From: Gottfriedia acidiceleris | GTDB taxonomy: Bacteria > Bacillota > Bacilli > Bacillales > Bacillaceae_G | Assembly (NCBI RefSeq): GCF_002128425.1 | Contig: NZ_NESS01000008.1 | Location: 1 to 64,000 of the forward strand | Reading direction: 5' to 3' | Length of the DNA: 64,000 bases | In this document: one piece after another, positions 50,070 to 59,001 of the stretch | Layout: each line of letters begins with the position of its first letter | Numbering within the stretch: the stretch's first letter is position 1 | Made by a program: the position numbers and the translations under genes | Notes under the pieces: model-generated | The model's database searches: none | Told to the model about the DNA's origin: nothing | What the model saw: only the letters and a program-made list of their open reading frames with translations

Positions 50070-51347
50070 ATGGCAATTGGACAATTAGATAAAATAGTTG
50101 ATGGCAAACGTGTAATCGTGAAGAAACCTGAGCTATTAGCACCGGCTGGTAATTTAGAAAAATTAAAAATTGCAGTAAGATATGGCGCTGATGCCGTATT
50201 TATTGGTGGTAGAGAGTTTGGTTTACGTTCGAATGCAGATAACTTCTCTTTAGAAGAAATGGCTGAAGGTGTAGAATTTGCAAATAAATTTAATGCGAAA
50301 ATTTATGTAACAACAAATATATTTGCTCATAACGAAAACATGGACGGATTAGTTGAGTATTTACAAGGAATTGAAGCTGCAGGAGTTACAGGTATTATTG
50401 TAGCTGACCCATATATTATTGAAACATGTAAAGAGGCTGCTCCTAAATTAGAGGTACATTTAAGTACACAACAGTCTTTATCAAATTATCGTGCTGCACA
50501 GTATTGGAAAGAAGAAGGATTACATCGATTAGTATTAGCACGTGAGACAAGCTATGAAGAAATTAAAGAAATCAAGGAAAAAGTAGACGTAGAAATTGAA
50601 ACATTTATTCATGGAGCAATGTGTATTGCTTATTCTGGCCGTTGTACTTTGAGTAATCATATGACTGCACGTGATTCGAACCGTGGTGGCTGCTGTCAAT
50701 CATGTCGTTGGGATTACGATTTAGTTCAAACTGAGTCACAAAATCCGGATGCTTCAGAAAATGCTTTATTTGCTGAAGAAGATGCACCATTTGCAATGAG
50801 CCCTAAAGATTTAAATTTATTACGTTCAATTCCTAAATTTATTGAAATGGGTGTAGATAGTTTAAAAATTGAAGGACGTATGAAATCAATTCATTACGTA
50901 GCAACAGTTGTATCTGTATACCGTAAAGTAATTGATGCATATTGTGCTGACCCAGAAAACTTTGAATTTAAAGAAGAATGGGTTGAAGAACTAGATAAAT
51001 GTGCAAATCGTGACACTGCTTCTTCATTCTTTGAAGGGTTCCCAGGAATGAAAGAACAAATGTATGGAAATCATAGCAAAAAAACAACGTATGATTTTGC
51101 AGGTCTTGTATTAGACTATGATGAGCAAACAGGTATCGCAACAATCCAACAACGTAACTACTTCAAACCAGGTGACCAAATTGAATTCTTTGGACCTGAA
51201 ATTGAAAACTTCAAACAAACAGTTGGTGTAATTGTTAATGAAGAAGGAACGGAAGTAGACGCTGCAAGACATCCATTAGAGATTGTAAAAATTAAAGTGG
51301 ATCAAAAAGTTTATCCTTACAACATGATGAGAAAAAAGTTAGTTTGA
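50070..51347 (+). CDS. yrrO: Peptidase U32-family tRNA hydroxylation protein YrrO
   Basis: 425 residues. Complete U32 signature IETFIHGAMCIAYSGRCTLS, followed by the CCQSCRW cysteines, consistent with an Fe-S cluster. Start KPELLAPAGNLEKLKIAVRYGADAVFIGG is typical; the C-terminal domain (YGNHSKKTTYDFAGLVLDYD) is a beta-barrel-like U32 C-terminal domain. Partner of YrrN in ho5U34 formation on tRNA. Strong site gaggagg; followed by udk 20 bp on. Confidence 0.92.
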   Translation: MAIGQLDKIVDGKRVIVKKPELLAPAGNLEKLKIAVRYGADAVFIGGREFGLRSNADNFSLEEMAEGVEFANKFNAKIYVTTNIFAHNENMDGLVEYLQGIEAAGVTGIIVADPYIIETCKEAAPKLEVHLSTQQSLSNYRAAQYWKEEGLHRLVLARETSYEEIKEIKEKVDVEIETFIHGAMCIAYSGRCTLSNHMTARDSNRGGCCQSCRWDYDLVQTESQNPDASENALFAEEDAPFAMSPKDLNLLRSIPKFIEMGVDSLKIEGRMKSIHYVATVVSVYRKVIDAYCADPENFEFKEEWVEELDKCANRDTASSFFEGFPGMKEQMYGNHSKKTTYDFAGLVLDYDEQTGIATIQQRNYFKPGDQIEFFGPEIENFKQTVGVIVNEEGTEVDAARHPLEIVKIKVDQKVYPYNMMRKKLV

Positions 51348-51367
51348 TAAGAAAGAGGGATTGAAGT

Positions 51368-52003
51368 ATGGGGAATAAGCCCATTGTAATTGGAATTGCT
51401 GGAGGGACTGGCTCTGGTAAAACTTCTGTAACAAAAGCAATCTATGATCAATTTAAAGGTCATTCAATTTTAATGATTCAGCAAGATTCTTATTATAGAG
51501 ATCAAACGCATTTACCAATGGAAGAAAGATTGAAAACAAATTATGACCATCCATTAGCATTTGATAATGATTTGTTTATTGAGCATATAAAAGATTTATT
51601 GCAATACAAAGCAATTGAAAAACCTGTATATGACTATACAATTCATACAAGATCTTCAGAAACAATCCCTGTAGAACCAAAAGAAGTTATTATTTTAGAA
51701 GGTATTCTAGTATTAGAAGACGAGCGTTTACGTGACTTAATGGATATAAAGATATTTGTAGATACGGATGCTGACTTACGAATCCTTCGTCGAATACAAC
51801 GAGATATTAAAGAACGTGGAAGAACAGTTGATTCTGTAGTAGATCAATATGTAAATGTTGTACGCCCTATGCATAATCAATTCTGTGAACCATCAAAGAA
51901 ATTCGCAGATATTATCATACCAGAAGGCGGTCAGAACTTTGTGGCTATTGATTTAATGGCTACAAAAATTCAGACTATACTTGAAAGAGTAAGTGTATTA
52001 TAA
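51368..52003 (+). CDS. udk: Uridine kinase
   Basis: 211 residues. P-loop [14 protein letters not shown] (about 9-22), [29 protein letters not shown], and [20 protein letters not shown] lid region. Phosphorylates uridine and cytidine with ATP/GTP. Last gene of the trmR-yrrN-yrrO-udk cluster. Confidence 0.96.
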   Translation: MGNKPIVIGIAGGTGSGKTSVTKAIYDQFKGHSILMIQQDSYYRDQTHLPMEERLKTNYDHPLAFDNDLFIEHIKDLLQYKAIEKPVYDYTIHTRSSETIPVEPKEVIILEGILVLEDERLRDLMDIKIFVDTDADLRILRRIQRDIKERGRTVDSVVDQYVNVVRPMHNQFCEPSKKFADIIIPEGGQNFVAIDLMATKIQTILERVSVL

Positions 52004-52043
52004 TACGTTCATATGAGAGAATAATTCCTAAAAATAATTTTGG

Positions 52044-52076
52044 AAAGATGGAGAAGCGTTCACTTCTTCATCTTTC
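52044..52076 (+). terminator. Terminator-like hairpin after udk
   Basis: 13-bp stem with one G-U pair (52044-52056 with 52063-52075), loop cgttca; the tail is only weakly T-rich. Confidence 0.6.
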
Positions 52077-52212
52077 TATATAAAAGAATGCGTTTTCATA
52101 AGTTGAATGTTTCATTAATTATTCTCATACACTGTTTGTACAACTATATTGTATAAACATATATTAGAAGTTCTACATAAAGAAACGGTGGATACTAAAA
52201 GGAGTGTACAAA

Positions 52213-52689
52213 ATGGCTAACGAAAAAAAATTCCCTATGACTTTAGCTGGGAAACAAAAATTAGAACAAGAATTAGAAAATTTAAAAACAGTAAAGCGTG
52301 CTGAAGTAGTAGAGCGTATTAAAATTGCTCGTAGCTTTGGTGACCTTTCAGAGAACTCTGAATACGATGCTGCAAAAGATGAACAAGCGTTTGTTGAAGG
52401 TCGTATTACAACTTTAGAAAATATGATCCGTAATGCTGAAATTATTACTGAAAATAATGATGCATCAGATACAGTAACTTTAGGTAAATCTGTAACTTTC
52501 TTAGAATTACCAGCTGGTGACGAAGAAACTTACACAATAGTAGGTAGTGCTGAGGCTGATCCATTTGATGGTAAAATTTCAAACGATTCTCCAATCGCAA
52601 AAAGCTTATTAGGTAAAACTGTTGGTGAAGAAGTAACAGTAAATACTCCAGGTGGAGATATGCAAGTAAGAATTATTGCTGTTAAATAA
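52213..52689 (+). CDS. greA: Transcription elongation factor GreA
   Basis: 158 residues from ATG 52213 with aaaggag upstream. N-terminal coiled coil with the acidic tip ([26 protein letters not shown]) and C-terminal FKBP-like domain ([43 protein letters not shown]). Stimulates transcript cleavage in backtracked RNA polymerase. Monocistronic; its terminator overlaps the pbpI ribosome site. Confidence 0.97.
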   Translation: MANEKKFPMTLAGKQKLEQELENLKTVKRAEVVERIKIARSFGDLSENSEYDAAKDEQAFVEGRITTLENMIRNAEIITENNDASDTVTLGKSVTFLELPAGDEETYTIVGSAEADPFDGKISNDSPIAKSLLGKTVGEEVTVNTPGGDMQVRIIAVK

Positions 52690-52727
52690 TTTGATTTGTT
52701 TAACAATTTAATTGTTTGAAAAAAGAG

Positions 52728-52760
52728 CACCCCGTCTACACTGTAGATGAGGTGTTTTTT
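52728..52760 (+). terminator. Terminator of greA that carries the pbpI ribosome site
   Basis: caccccgtctaca (52728-52740) pairs with tgtagatgaggtg (52742-52754) with one mismatch and one G-U, then six T's. gaggtg in the 3' arm is the only ribosome-binding sequence for the ATG at 52763. Confidence 0.8.
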
Positions 52761-52762
52761 AT

Positions 52763-54523
52763 ATGCATAGACGGATAAAAGCCATATTAATTATATTTTC
52801 GTTACTATTTTCATTAATCGTATACAGATGTTTAGATATTGGTGTACTTCATCAAAAGAATTTTGGTCCACAAAAGGTAAATTTGATCGAACGAAGTGTA
52901 GCTCAAAGAACATTTCAGTTTCGGATCGATAATGGACGTGGAAAAATACTTGACCGGAATGGAAAATTATTAAGTGCAGCATACACGCCAAAAGTTATTC
53001 TATTTCCATTTTTAAAAACAATTGATTGGCCGATTGAAAAATTATCGTCGATTACAGGAGTACCAGTTGCAACAATTAAAAATCAGTTTAATGGTAAAAA
53101 AGAACCTTTTACATTAGAAGGAATTAAAGCAACATTAACTTCTGAAAAAATTGATGAAATAAATAATTTACATGTTTCTGGATTAATTTCCATGTTGTCT
53201 CAAGACAAAGACGATAAACAATTGGCAGAACACCTTATTGGTATAGCTAGAGAAAATAAAGAACAATATGAAAAACAATATGAAAGTGATCGTGATTATA
53301 AGCCTAAAGAATTTGGCGTAATTGGTTTAGAAGCTCAGTTTGAAGATTTCTTAAAATCTGATGGCACTTCAAATTTAATGCTCCATGTTGATAATTTAGG
53401 TAAGCCGATGTTTGGAAATGAAGTAAAATATGCGAAACCTAGTAATCCATTTTATCCAGTTTCCCTTTCTACAACACTAGATAAAGATTTACAACAAATT
53501 TTAGAACAAGCTGTTGACCAAGCAAAACTTCAAAAAGGTGCTGCAGTGCTAATTGACGTAAAAACTAACAATTTATTAGCCATGGTTAGCCGACCAAATA
53601 TGAATTTCCAAAATTTATTTTCTACGAATGATAATACAGCGACTAATTATGCACTATTAGCTAGTACACCTGGTTCCGTCTTTAAAACAGTTGTAGCGGC
53701 TGCCGCAATTGATCAAGGAATCGTTAAAGAAAATCAAGTGTATAATTGCAATAATAATCTAGTTGGTAAATACGAAGATGAAGAGAAAAAGCGAAAAGGT
53801 AATTTAACTTTTCAACAAAGTTTCTATGAAAGTTGTAATTACACATTTGGGCAATTAGGTAAGCAATTAACTTTAAAAAATAAGGATATGTTTCAAACAT
53901 ATGCCAAAAAGCTAGGTTTAGATGGTCCAGTAGGATGGACAGGATCTGTCTATCATGAGGCTAATTTTAGTCAATTTCAAAACGAGGGGAAACCAACTTA
54001 TTTTGTAGGAAACTATTTAAGTGATAAGCTCTTAAATACATCTATTGGGCAACAGGATGTGAAAGTATCCCCTTTAGCAGTAGCTAATATGATGGCTACC
54101 ATTGCACGAGGTGGAAGCCCAAAACAAGTAAAAGTAGTAGATTCTGTATTATATAAAAATGGTACAGAAATGTTTAAGTTCCCAGAACAGACATTAGTTG
54201 ATGATTATCTAGCTCCAGATTCAATGCAACAATTAAGAGAGCTACTCAGAGGTGTAGTTACGGATGCGAAAGGTACGGGAAATCGATATACTAGTTTGCC
54301 TTACACTTTAGCAGGGAAAAGTGGAACAGCGGAAACAAAAGTAGTAGATGGAAAAATAGTCGAACAAAACAAATGGTTTGCAGGTTATTTTCCATATGAG
54401 AAGCCAAGATATGCATTCGCAGTAGTTAGTTTAAATGTTCCAAACGAAGTTACATCTACTTCAGACACTGTTACAAATTTAATAAAATCTATAAATAACT
54501 TTGATAAAAGCCACACAAAATAG
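52763..54523 (+). CDS. pbpI: Class B penicillin-binding protein (PbpI/YrrR-like)
   Basis: 586 residues. One N-terminal membrane anchor (AILIIFSLLFSLIVYRCLDIGVL), a dimerisation region starting RGKILDRNGKLL, and the transpeptidase domain with SVFK (Ser305), SCN (357-359) and KSG (519-521). It lacks a glycosyltransferase domain, so it is a monofunctional transpeptidase in septal or sporulation-associated wall synthesis; PbpI (PBP4b) of B. subtilis lies in the same position before yrrS. Confidence 0.92.
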   Translation: MHRRIKAILIIFSLLFSLIVYRCLDIGVLHQKNFGPQKVNLIERSVAQRTFQFRIDNGRGKILDRNGKLLSAAYTPKVILFPFLKTIDWPIEKLSSITGVPVATIKNQFNGKKEPFTLEGIKATLTSEKIDEINNLHVSGLISMLSQDKDDKQLAEHLIGIARENKEQYEKQYESDRDYKPKEFGVIGLEAQFEDFLKSDGTSNLMLHVDNLGKPMFGNEVKYAKPSNPFYPVSLSTTLDKDLQQILEQAVDQAKLQKGAAVLIDVKTNNLLAMVSRPNMNFQNLFSTNDNTATNYALLASTPGSVFKTVVAAAAIDQGIVKENQVYNCNNNLVGKYEDEEKKRKGNLTFQQSFYESCNYTFGQLGKQLTLKNKDMFQTYAKKLGLDGPVGWTGSVYHEANFSQFQNEGKPTYFVGNYLSDKLLNTSIGQQDVKVSPLAVANMMATIARGGSPKQVKVVDSVLYKNGTEMFKFPEQTLVDDYLAPDSMQQLRELLRGVVTDAKGTGNRYTSLPYTLAGKSGTAETKVVDGKIVEQNKWFAGYFPYEKPRYAFAVVSLNVPNEVTSTSDTVTNLIKSINNFDKSHTK

Positions 54524-54590
54524 CTATTTTTAATTAATTAACTCTATGTTAAAATAGGGAAAAATTAGTTGTTTTTGGAGGATTTTGTCA

Positions 54591-55187
54591 ATGTCTTCAA
54601 TTGAACCAAACAAAAGGGTCCAAAAATTAAGACGAGTACGAAGAGGAAATTATTTTTTCCGCATATTACTTATTCCACTGCTTTTTGGAATCATCTATTT
54701 AGGGATAAAAATAACTTTACCGATCATTAATCAACAAAAAATAGAGCCTAACACTGCAGAAGCTAAGTTTACTACGATTGCTCAAGAACCGAAGCAAATG
54801 ACAGATATACCGAATCCTTATCAAGCAAAATATCGTGATAAAGTAAATGAGATCATTAGAGATTCAATAAATGATGAAAATATTATAGAATCGACTGTGA
54901 AAGAATGGGTACCTAACAAAACAAGACAAGCTGAGCCTCATATAGTTCATTATAGTCATAGGTCTCAAGATTTTTATGAAATAGAAGAAGCGGTATCAAA
55001 TGCGATTTCTTTAACAAAAGAAGATTATTCAGTTTGGCATCTTGGTCAAGGATACGATCAACAAAGTATAAAAGTATACGTTGCCACAAACGACTTAAGC
55101 TATAAATATGTAGTTTACTTACACTGGGTTGTAAAAGAAGGCTGGCTACCTATTTTGGTACAAGAAGTAAAAGAGTTAAAGTATTAA
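54591..55187 (+). CDS. yrrS: YrrS family membrane-anchored protein
   Basis: 198 residues from ATG 54591, eight bases after ggagg. Basic N-terminus (KRVQKLRRVRRGNYFFR), a single membrane helix (ILLIPLLFGIIYLGIKITL) and an extracellular C-terminal domain ending KYVVYLHWVVKEGWLPILVQEV, which fits DUF1510. Follows pbpI by 67 bp, as in B. subtilis where the pair is sporulation-expressed; the role is not defined. The identification rests on position and the C-terminal pattern. Confidence 0.8.
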   Translation: MSSIEPNKRVQKLRRVRRGNYFFRILLIPLLFGIIYLGIKITLPIINQQKIEPNTAEAKFTTIAQEPKQMTDIPNPYQAKYRDKVNEIIRDSINDENIIESTVKEWVPNKTRQAEPHIVHYSHRSQDFYEIEEAVSNAISLTKEDYSVWHLGQGYDQQSIKVYVATNDLSYKYVVYLHWVVKEGWLPILVQEVKELKY

Positions 55188-55204
55188 ATGGACAAGGAAT
55201 TGAG

Positions 55205-55270
55205 CCTATACAGGAGAAAAAGTTAAGCTTTAGACAAATGGAAAGCGGTCACCTGTATAGGAAATCAACG
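55205..55270 (-). repeat. Short remnant of the dispersed repeat with a 10-bp inverted pair
   Basis: cctatacagg (55205-55214) and cctgtatagg (55252-55261) are inverted copies 37 nt apart. The right side, ggaaagcggtcacctg...ggaaatcaac, resembles the end of the element seen at 58805-58857 and, reversed, at 40459-40615. No T run, so it is not a plain terminator. Confidence 0.5.
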
Positions 55271-55384
55271 TTCTTCTTTTTAAGATTTAAATTGTTTTTT
55301 GTTGCATGCATTCTTAAAGATGAATGATATGTCTCTATATGGTAAAATGATTAAAGTTTGAAAGAGAAAGTAGGGAATTAAAGA

Positions 55385-56077
55385 ATGAAAATAGCTATTA
55401 TTGGAGCAATGGAAGAAGAAGTACATGTATTACGTGATAAATTAGACAACCTGAAAAAAGAAGAAGTTGCAGGCTCAGAATATAACATTGGTACATACGA
55501 AGGAAAAGAAGTGATTTTATTAAAATCTGGAATTGGTAAAGTTAATGCAGCAATGGCAACAGCAATTCTTTTAGAAAAATATCAGCCAGATGTTGTTATT
55601 AACACTGGTTCTGCAGGCGGACTTCATACTGATTTAAATGTTGGCGACGTAGTGATTTCAACTGAAGTGCGTCATCATGACGTTGACGTTACTGCATTCA
55701 ATTATGAATATGGTCAAGTACCAGGTATGCCAGCAGCATTCCCTTCTGATGACAAATTAAAGTCTATCGCAAAAAAATGTGCTGAAAAAATTAATGGTAT
55801 CCAAGTTGTTGAAGGATTAATTGTAACTGGTGATTCATTTATGAACGATCCGGTACGAGTTGACTTCGTAAAAGAAAAATTTGGTGATCTATATGCTGTA
55901 GAGATGGAAGCAGCTGCAATCGCTCAAGTTTGTTATGCTTTTAAAGTACCATTTGTTGTAACACGTGCATTGTCAGATATCGCTGGTAAAGAATCAAATA
56001 TTTCATTTGATCAATTCCTTCATACGGCAGCTGTTAATTCAACATTAATGGTTGAGGAAATGATAAAAGCTTTATAA
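55385..56077 (+). CDS. mtnN: 5'-methylthioadenosine/S-adenosylhomocysteine nucleosidase
   Basis: 230 residues. Motifs: [74 protein letters not shown] and the catalytic Asp in [11 protein letters not shown]. Cleaves MTA and SAH to adenine and a ribosyl thioether, feeding the activated-methyl cycle. Terminator follows. Confidence 0.97.
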   Translation: MKIAIIGAMEEEVHVLRDKLDNLKKEEVAGSEYNIGTYEGKEVILLKSGIGKVNAAMATAILLEKYQPDVVINTGSAGGLHTDLNVGDVVISTEVRHHDVDVTAFNYEYGQVPGMPAAFPSDDKLKSIAKKCAEKINGIQVVEGLIVTGDSFMNDPVRVDFVKEKFGDLYAVEMEAAAIAQVCYAFKVPFVVTRALSDIAGKESNISFDQFLHTAAVNSTLMVEEMIKAL

Positions 56078-56084
56078 ATCTTAT

Positions 56085-56120
56085 AAAGAAAGATGTCTTA
56101 TAGGCATCTTTCTTTTTTGT
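56085..56120 (+). terminator. Terminator of mtnN
   Basis: aaagaaagatg (56085-56095) pairs with catctttcttt (56105-56115); T run. Confidence 0.9.
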
Positions 56121-56132
56121 TCAAATAGATTG

Positions 56133-56146
56133 AGTGAGTACTCACT
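56133..56146. promoter_or_regulatory. Upstream operator palindrome of the ABC operon
   Basis: agtgagtactcact (56133-56146) is a perfect 14-bp palindrome, six bases before the -35 at 56152. The same sequence recurs at 56191-56204. Confidence 0.8.
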
Positions 56147-56151
56147 TTTTG

Positions 56152-56180
56152 TTGACTCGTAATAAAAAGTGAATTAAGAT
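56152..56180 (+). promoter_or_regulatory. Sigma-A promoter of the ABC transporter operon
   Basis: TTGACT (56152-56157), 17-bp spacer, TAAGAT (56175-56180); predicted start near 56187 falls at the downstream operator. Confidence 0.82.
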
Positions 56181-56189
56181 GTAAGTATA

Positions 56190-56205
56190 GAGTGAGTACT
56201 CACTC
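56190..56205. promoter_or_regulatory. Downstream operator palindrome of the ABC operon
   Basis: gagtgagtactcactc (56190-56205) is a perfect 16-bp palindrome over the expected transcription start, 58 bp centre to centre from the upstream copy. Likely bound by the TetR protein encoded by the third gene of the operon. Confidence 0.82.
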
Positions 56206-56250
56206 ATTATGGATACTATGAAAGAAAATAGACTTGAACGGAGGAATAAG

Positions 56251-56970
56251 ATGAGCGATGTTGTTCAAATCCAAAAAGTTGATCGTTTATTTGGAAAAAG
56301 AACTGTGCTAAAAAATATTTCAATGAACATTCAAGAAGGTGAGATTTTTGGGATTTTAGGCCCATCAGGTTCTGGCAAAACAACTTTAATAAAATTAATT
56401 GCTGGGATTGACAAAAGTTCAACAGGAGAAGTATTAGTTTACAATAAAAAAATGCCTAATTTCACAGTCCTTCCGTTAATAGGTTACATGGGACAATCTG
56501 ACGCTTTATATAGTGATTTAACGGGAGCTGATAATTTAAGTTTCTTTGGTGCGCTATATAACTTAAAAGGTAAAGAACTTAAGTCCAGAATTAAAGAAGT
56601 AGCTGAAATCGTTGGTTTAGAGAATTCATTAAACAAGCAAGTTAATCAATACTCTGGCGGAATGAAAAAACGACTTTCTCTTGCAATTTCAATCCTTCAT
56701 AAACCTACATTACTAATCCTTGATGAGCCAACAGTTGGAATTGATCCAGTATTAAGAAAGCAAATTTGGAATCAATTTTTTGATATGAAAAAACAAGGTA
56801 CTACGATCATCATTACAACCCATATCATGGAAGAAGCTGAAAAATGTGAACGGATCGGATTAATTAGAGAAGGAGAATTAATCGCTTTAGATACAACTGA
56901 AAATTTAATCTCGCAATCAAAAACAGGCAAAATCGAAGACCTATATTTTAATACTGAGGTGAGCTCATGA
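56251..56970 (+). CDS. ABC transporter ATP-binding protein (drug/antibiotic exporter type)
   Basis: 239 residues from ATG 56251 with ggagg seven bases upstream; an earlier ATG at 56209 lies next to the operator and has no site. Walker A GPSGSGKTT, signature YSGGMKKRLSL, Walker B LLILDEPTVG and the switch His region TTHIMEEAEKC. Closest in style to the CcmA/DrrA subfamily. Pairs with the permease whose ATG overlaps its stop (ATGA). Substrate unknown. Confidence 0.93.
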   Translation: MSDVVQIQKVDRLFGKRTVLKNISMNIQEGEIFGILGPSGSGKTTLIKLIAGIDKSSTGEVLVYNKKMPNFTVLPLIGYMGQSDALYSDLTGADNLSFFGALYNLKGKELKSRIKEVAEIVGLENSLNKQVNQYSGGMKKRLSLAISILHKPTLLILDEPTVGIDPVLRKQIWNQFFDMKKQGTTIIITTHIMEEAEKCERIGLIREGELIALDTTENLISQSKTGKIEDLYFNTEVSS

Positions 56971-57983
56971 GAGTCTTTGCTATTTCTAAACGAATAATAA
57001 AACAATTTTTAAAAGATAGAAGATCTCTTGCAATGATTTTTATTGCTCCTATCGTATTATTGTTTTTATTTTCGTATATTTTAAAACAGGATGATACTAA
57101 ACCAACTTTAGCCTTAGTGGATGCCCCTCCAGCATTTGAGCAAATTGTGAAAGATTATGCGAAAGTAAAAAATGTAAATCCTTCAGACATTGAAGATAAA
57201 TTGAAAAATATGGATCTTGATGGCGCTGTCTTGTTTAAATCCGGTAAAATAGTTGTACAGTTTGAAGGGACTGATAAGGCAAGAACTACTGCAGTAATGG
57301 ATGCTATTCAATCTGCAGTTAAGGAAAACACACCTTCTAATCTTAAAATTGTAATGGACCCGATTTATGGTAGTAAAAATATGGAATCATTTGATTCAAT
57401 TGGACCAATTTTTATTGGATTTTTCTCGTTCTTATTTGTATTTATCTTATCAGGTATTTCATTTGTAAGGGAACGATTAACAACAACACTTGAAAGATTA
57501 CTTGTCACACCAGTCAAAAGATGGGAAATCGTAGTTGGTTATATTTTAGGCTTTGGATTTTTTGCTTTAATACAATCGATTATTATAACTGTCTTTTCAA
57601 TCAGTGTATTAGATATGTATAATGTAGGAAGTGCATGGGAAGTCTGCGTAGTTAATATTCTTTTATCTCTTACTGCTCTTACACTTGGCATGCTGTTATC
57701 TGCATATGCAAATAATGAATTTCAAGTTGTACAATTTATTCCAGTAATTGCTGTCCCTCAAATACTTTTTTCAGGTATTTTCTCAACAGCGTTTTTACCA
57801 AATTGGTTCAAATTGATTGGGGACATTTTACCACTTACGTATGGGGCAGAAGCTCTTAGAGGTATTATGATAAAAGGGCAGTCGCTTTTCGATGTTGTAT
57901 TTCAATTATTGATCCTACTTGGATTTTCAATAGTGTTTATTTCTTTAAATATATTTGCTTTAAAGAAACAGCGTTCAATTTAA
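56967..57983 (+). CDS. ABC-2 type permease
   Basis: 338 residues. One membrane helix near the N-terminus (RSLAMIFIAPIVLLFLFSYIL), an extracytoplasmic domain of about 140 residues, then five helices (IGPIFIGFFSFLFVFILSGISFV..., GYILGFGFFALIQSIIITVFSI, VCVVNILLSLTALTLGMLLSA, and the C-terminal VVFQLLILLGFSIVFISLNIF). The RERLTTTLERLLVTPVKRWEI loop is the ABC2_membrane signature that contacts the ATPase. Translationally coupled to it. Exports an unidentified compound. Confidence 0.92.
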   Translation: MRVFAISKRIIKQFLKDRRSLAMIFIAPIVLLFLFSYILKQDDTKPTLALVDAPPAFEQIVKDYAKVKNVNPSDIEDKLKNMDLDGAVLFKSGKIVVQFEGTDKARTTAVMDAIQSAVKENTPSNLKIVMDPIYGSKNMESFDSIGPIFIGFFSFLFVFILSGISFVRERLTTTLERLLVTPVKRWEIVVGYILGFGFFALIQSIIITVFSISVLDMYNVGSAWEVCVVNILLSLTALTLGMLLSAYANNEFQVVQFIPVIAVPQILFSGIFSTAFLPNWFKLIGDILPLTYGAEALRGIMIKGQSLFDVVFQLLILLGFSIVFISLNIFALKKQRSI

Positions 57984-57986
57984 GGA

Positions 57987-58631
57987 GTGTTACCAATTAA
58001 ATTAGAAGAGTTTTTTCCAGAAGAAAAATTACAAGAAATGAATGAAAAAGAAATTAAAATTCTTGAAGCTGCAATTGAAATATTTGCAGAAAAAGGTTTT
58101 GTTAGTACGTCAACTAATGAAATTGCAAAAAAAGCAAATGTTGCTGAAGGAACTATTTTTCGTTACTTTAAAACAAAAAAAGATTTACTGAAAAGTATTA
58201 TCAAACCTACATTAGTTAAAACAATTGCGCCTTTTGAAATGGATCGTTTTTCTAAAGCAGTATTTCATTTAGAATACGAAACATTCGAAGATTTTCTTAA
58301 TGCGCTAATTAAAAATCGCATGGAATTTGCAAAGAAAAATAAAGCAGTTGTAAAAATAATCATACAAGAAATGCCTTTCCAAGATGATATGCAAGAAGAA
58401 CTAAAAAGACTCTTTAAAGATAAAATGTACCCTAGAGTTGCTACTGTATTACAATCGTTTATCGATAAAGGTCAAATAAAAGAACTGCCGATTCCGACAG
58501 TACTCAGACTAATTATTTCAACTGTAATTGGTCTTGTCATCTCAACAATCGTATTAGAAAACACACCGTTTTGGAACGAAGAACAAGAAACCTTGCGCAC
58601 GATCGAATTTATAAAGAATGGGTTAAAATAA
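57987..58631 (+). CDS. TetR family regulator of the ABC operon
   Basis: About 214 residues if started at GTG 57987. That GTG overlaps aaggag (57982-57987), so true initiation may be elsewhere: ATT 57996 is at ideal spacing, and an internal ATG is at 58038. N-terminal DNA-binding domain: [47 protein letters not shown]. The C-terminal ligand domain carries a hydrophobic helix ([19 protein letters not shown]). As third gene of the operon, with two matching palindromes at the promoter, it very probably represses the operon until the transported compound or a related signal binds. Confidence 0.88.
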   Translation: MLPIKLEEFFPEEKLQEMNEKEIKILEAAIEIFAEKGFVSTSTNEIAKKANVAEGTIFRYFKTKKDLLKSIIKPTLVKTIAPFEMDRFSKAVFHLEYETFEDFLNALIKNRMEFAKKNKAVVKIIIQEMPFQDDMQEELKRLFKDKMYPRVATVLQSFIDKGQIKELPIPTVLRLIISTVIGLVISTIVLENTPFWNEEQETLRTIEFIKNGLK

Positions 58632-58659
58632 CTTAATAGCTGAGTTAGTGAAAACATTT

Positions 58660-58698
58660 AAAGAAGAAAGGGATTTTAAATAATTCCTTTCTTCTTTC
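58660..58698 (+). terminator. Terminator of the ABC-TetR operon
   Basis: aaagaagaaagg (58660-58671) pairs with cctttcttcttt (58686-58697). Confidence 0.75.
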
Positions 58699-58804
58699 TG
58701 TTGAAATAACTACAATTAGTAAGTTGTAATGTTTTATCAATAAAGTTTTAGAAACAAATCAACATAACCGATTTCTGTGACATTTTTATTTGTTTCTTTT
58801 TTGC

Positions 58805-58857
58805 AAGCTCAGCTCATGCCCCATGGAAAGCGAGCACTCTGTAATGGAAATCAACAA
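58805..58857 (-). repeat. Truncated, inverted copy of the dispersed repeat
   Basis: On the minus strand it reads gttgatttccattacagagtgctcgctttccatggggc, matching the left end of the copy at 40459-40615, then diverges. The rest of the gap 58632-59001 shows no gene; a frame that begins in this repeat reaches yrhC but has no ribosome site. Confidence 0.75.
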
Positions 58858-59001
58858 GATATTACTTATATTTTTGACAACTTCTTTTTGTTTTTCTTGT
58901 ACTTACTAATCCCTACATATATTGCCTTTAATTACCTTCACTATTTTAGTATAAAGTATGTTAAAGTTATTAAGTCAACAAGAAAGGAAGGTGTAGTATT
59001 C

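Noticed and set aside
58777-59001. Longer yrhC product of 152 residues
   Set aside because: The upstream portion translates the repeat fragment and lacks a ribosome site; GTG 59002 has one and gives the normal family length.
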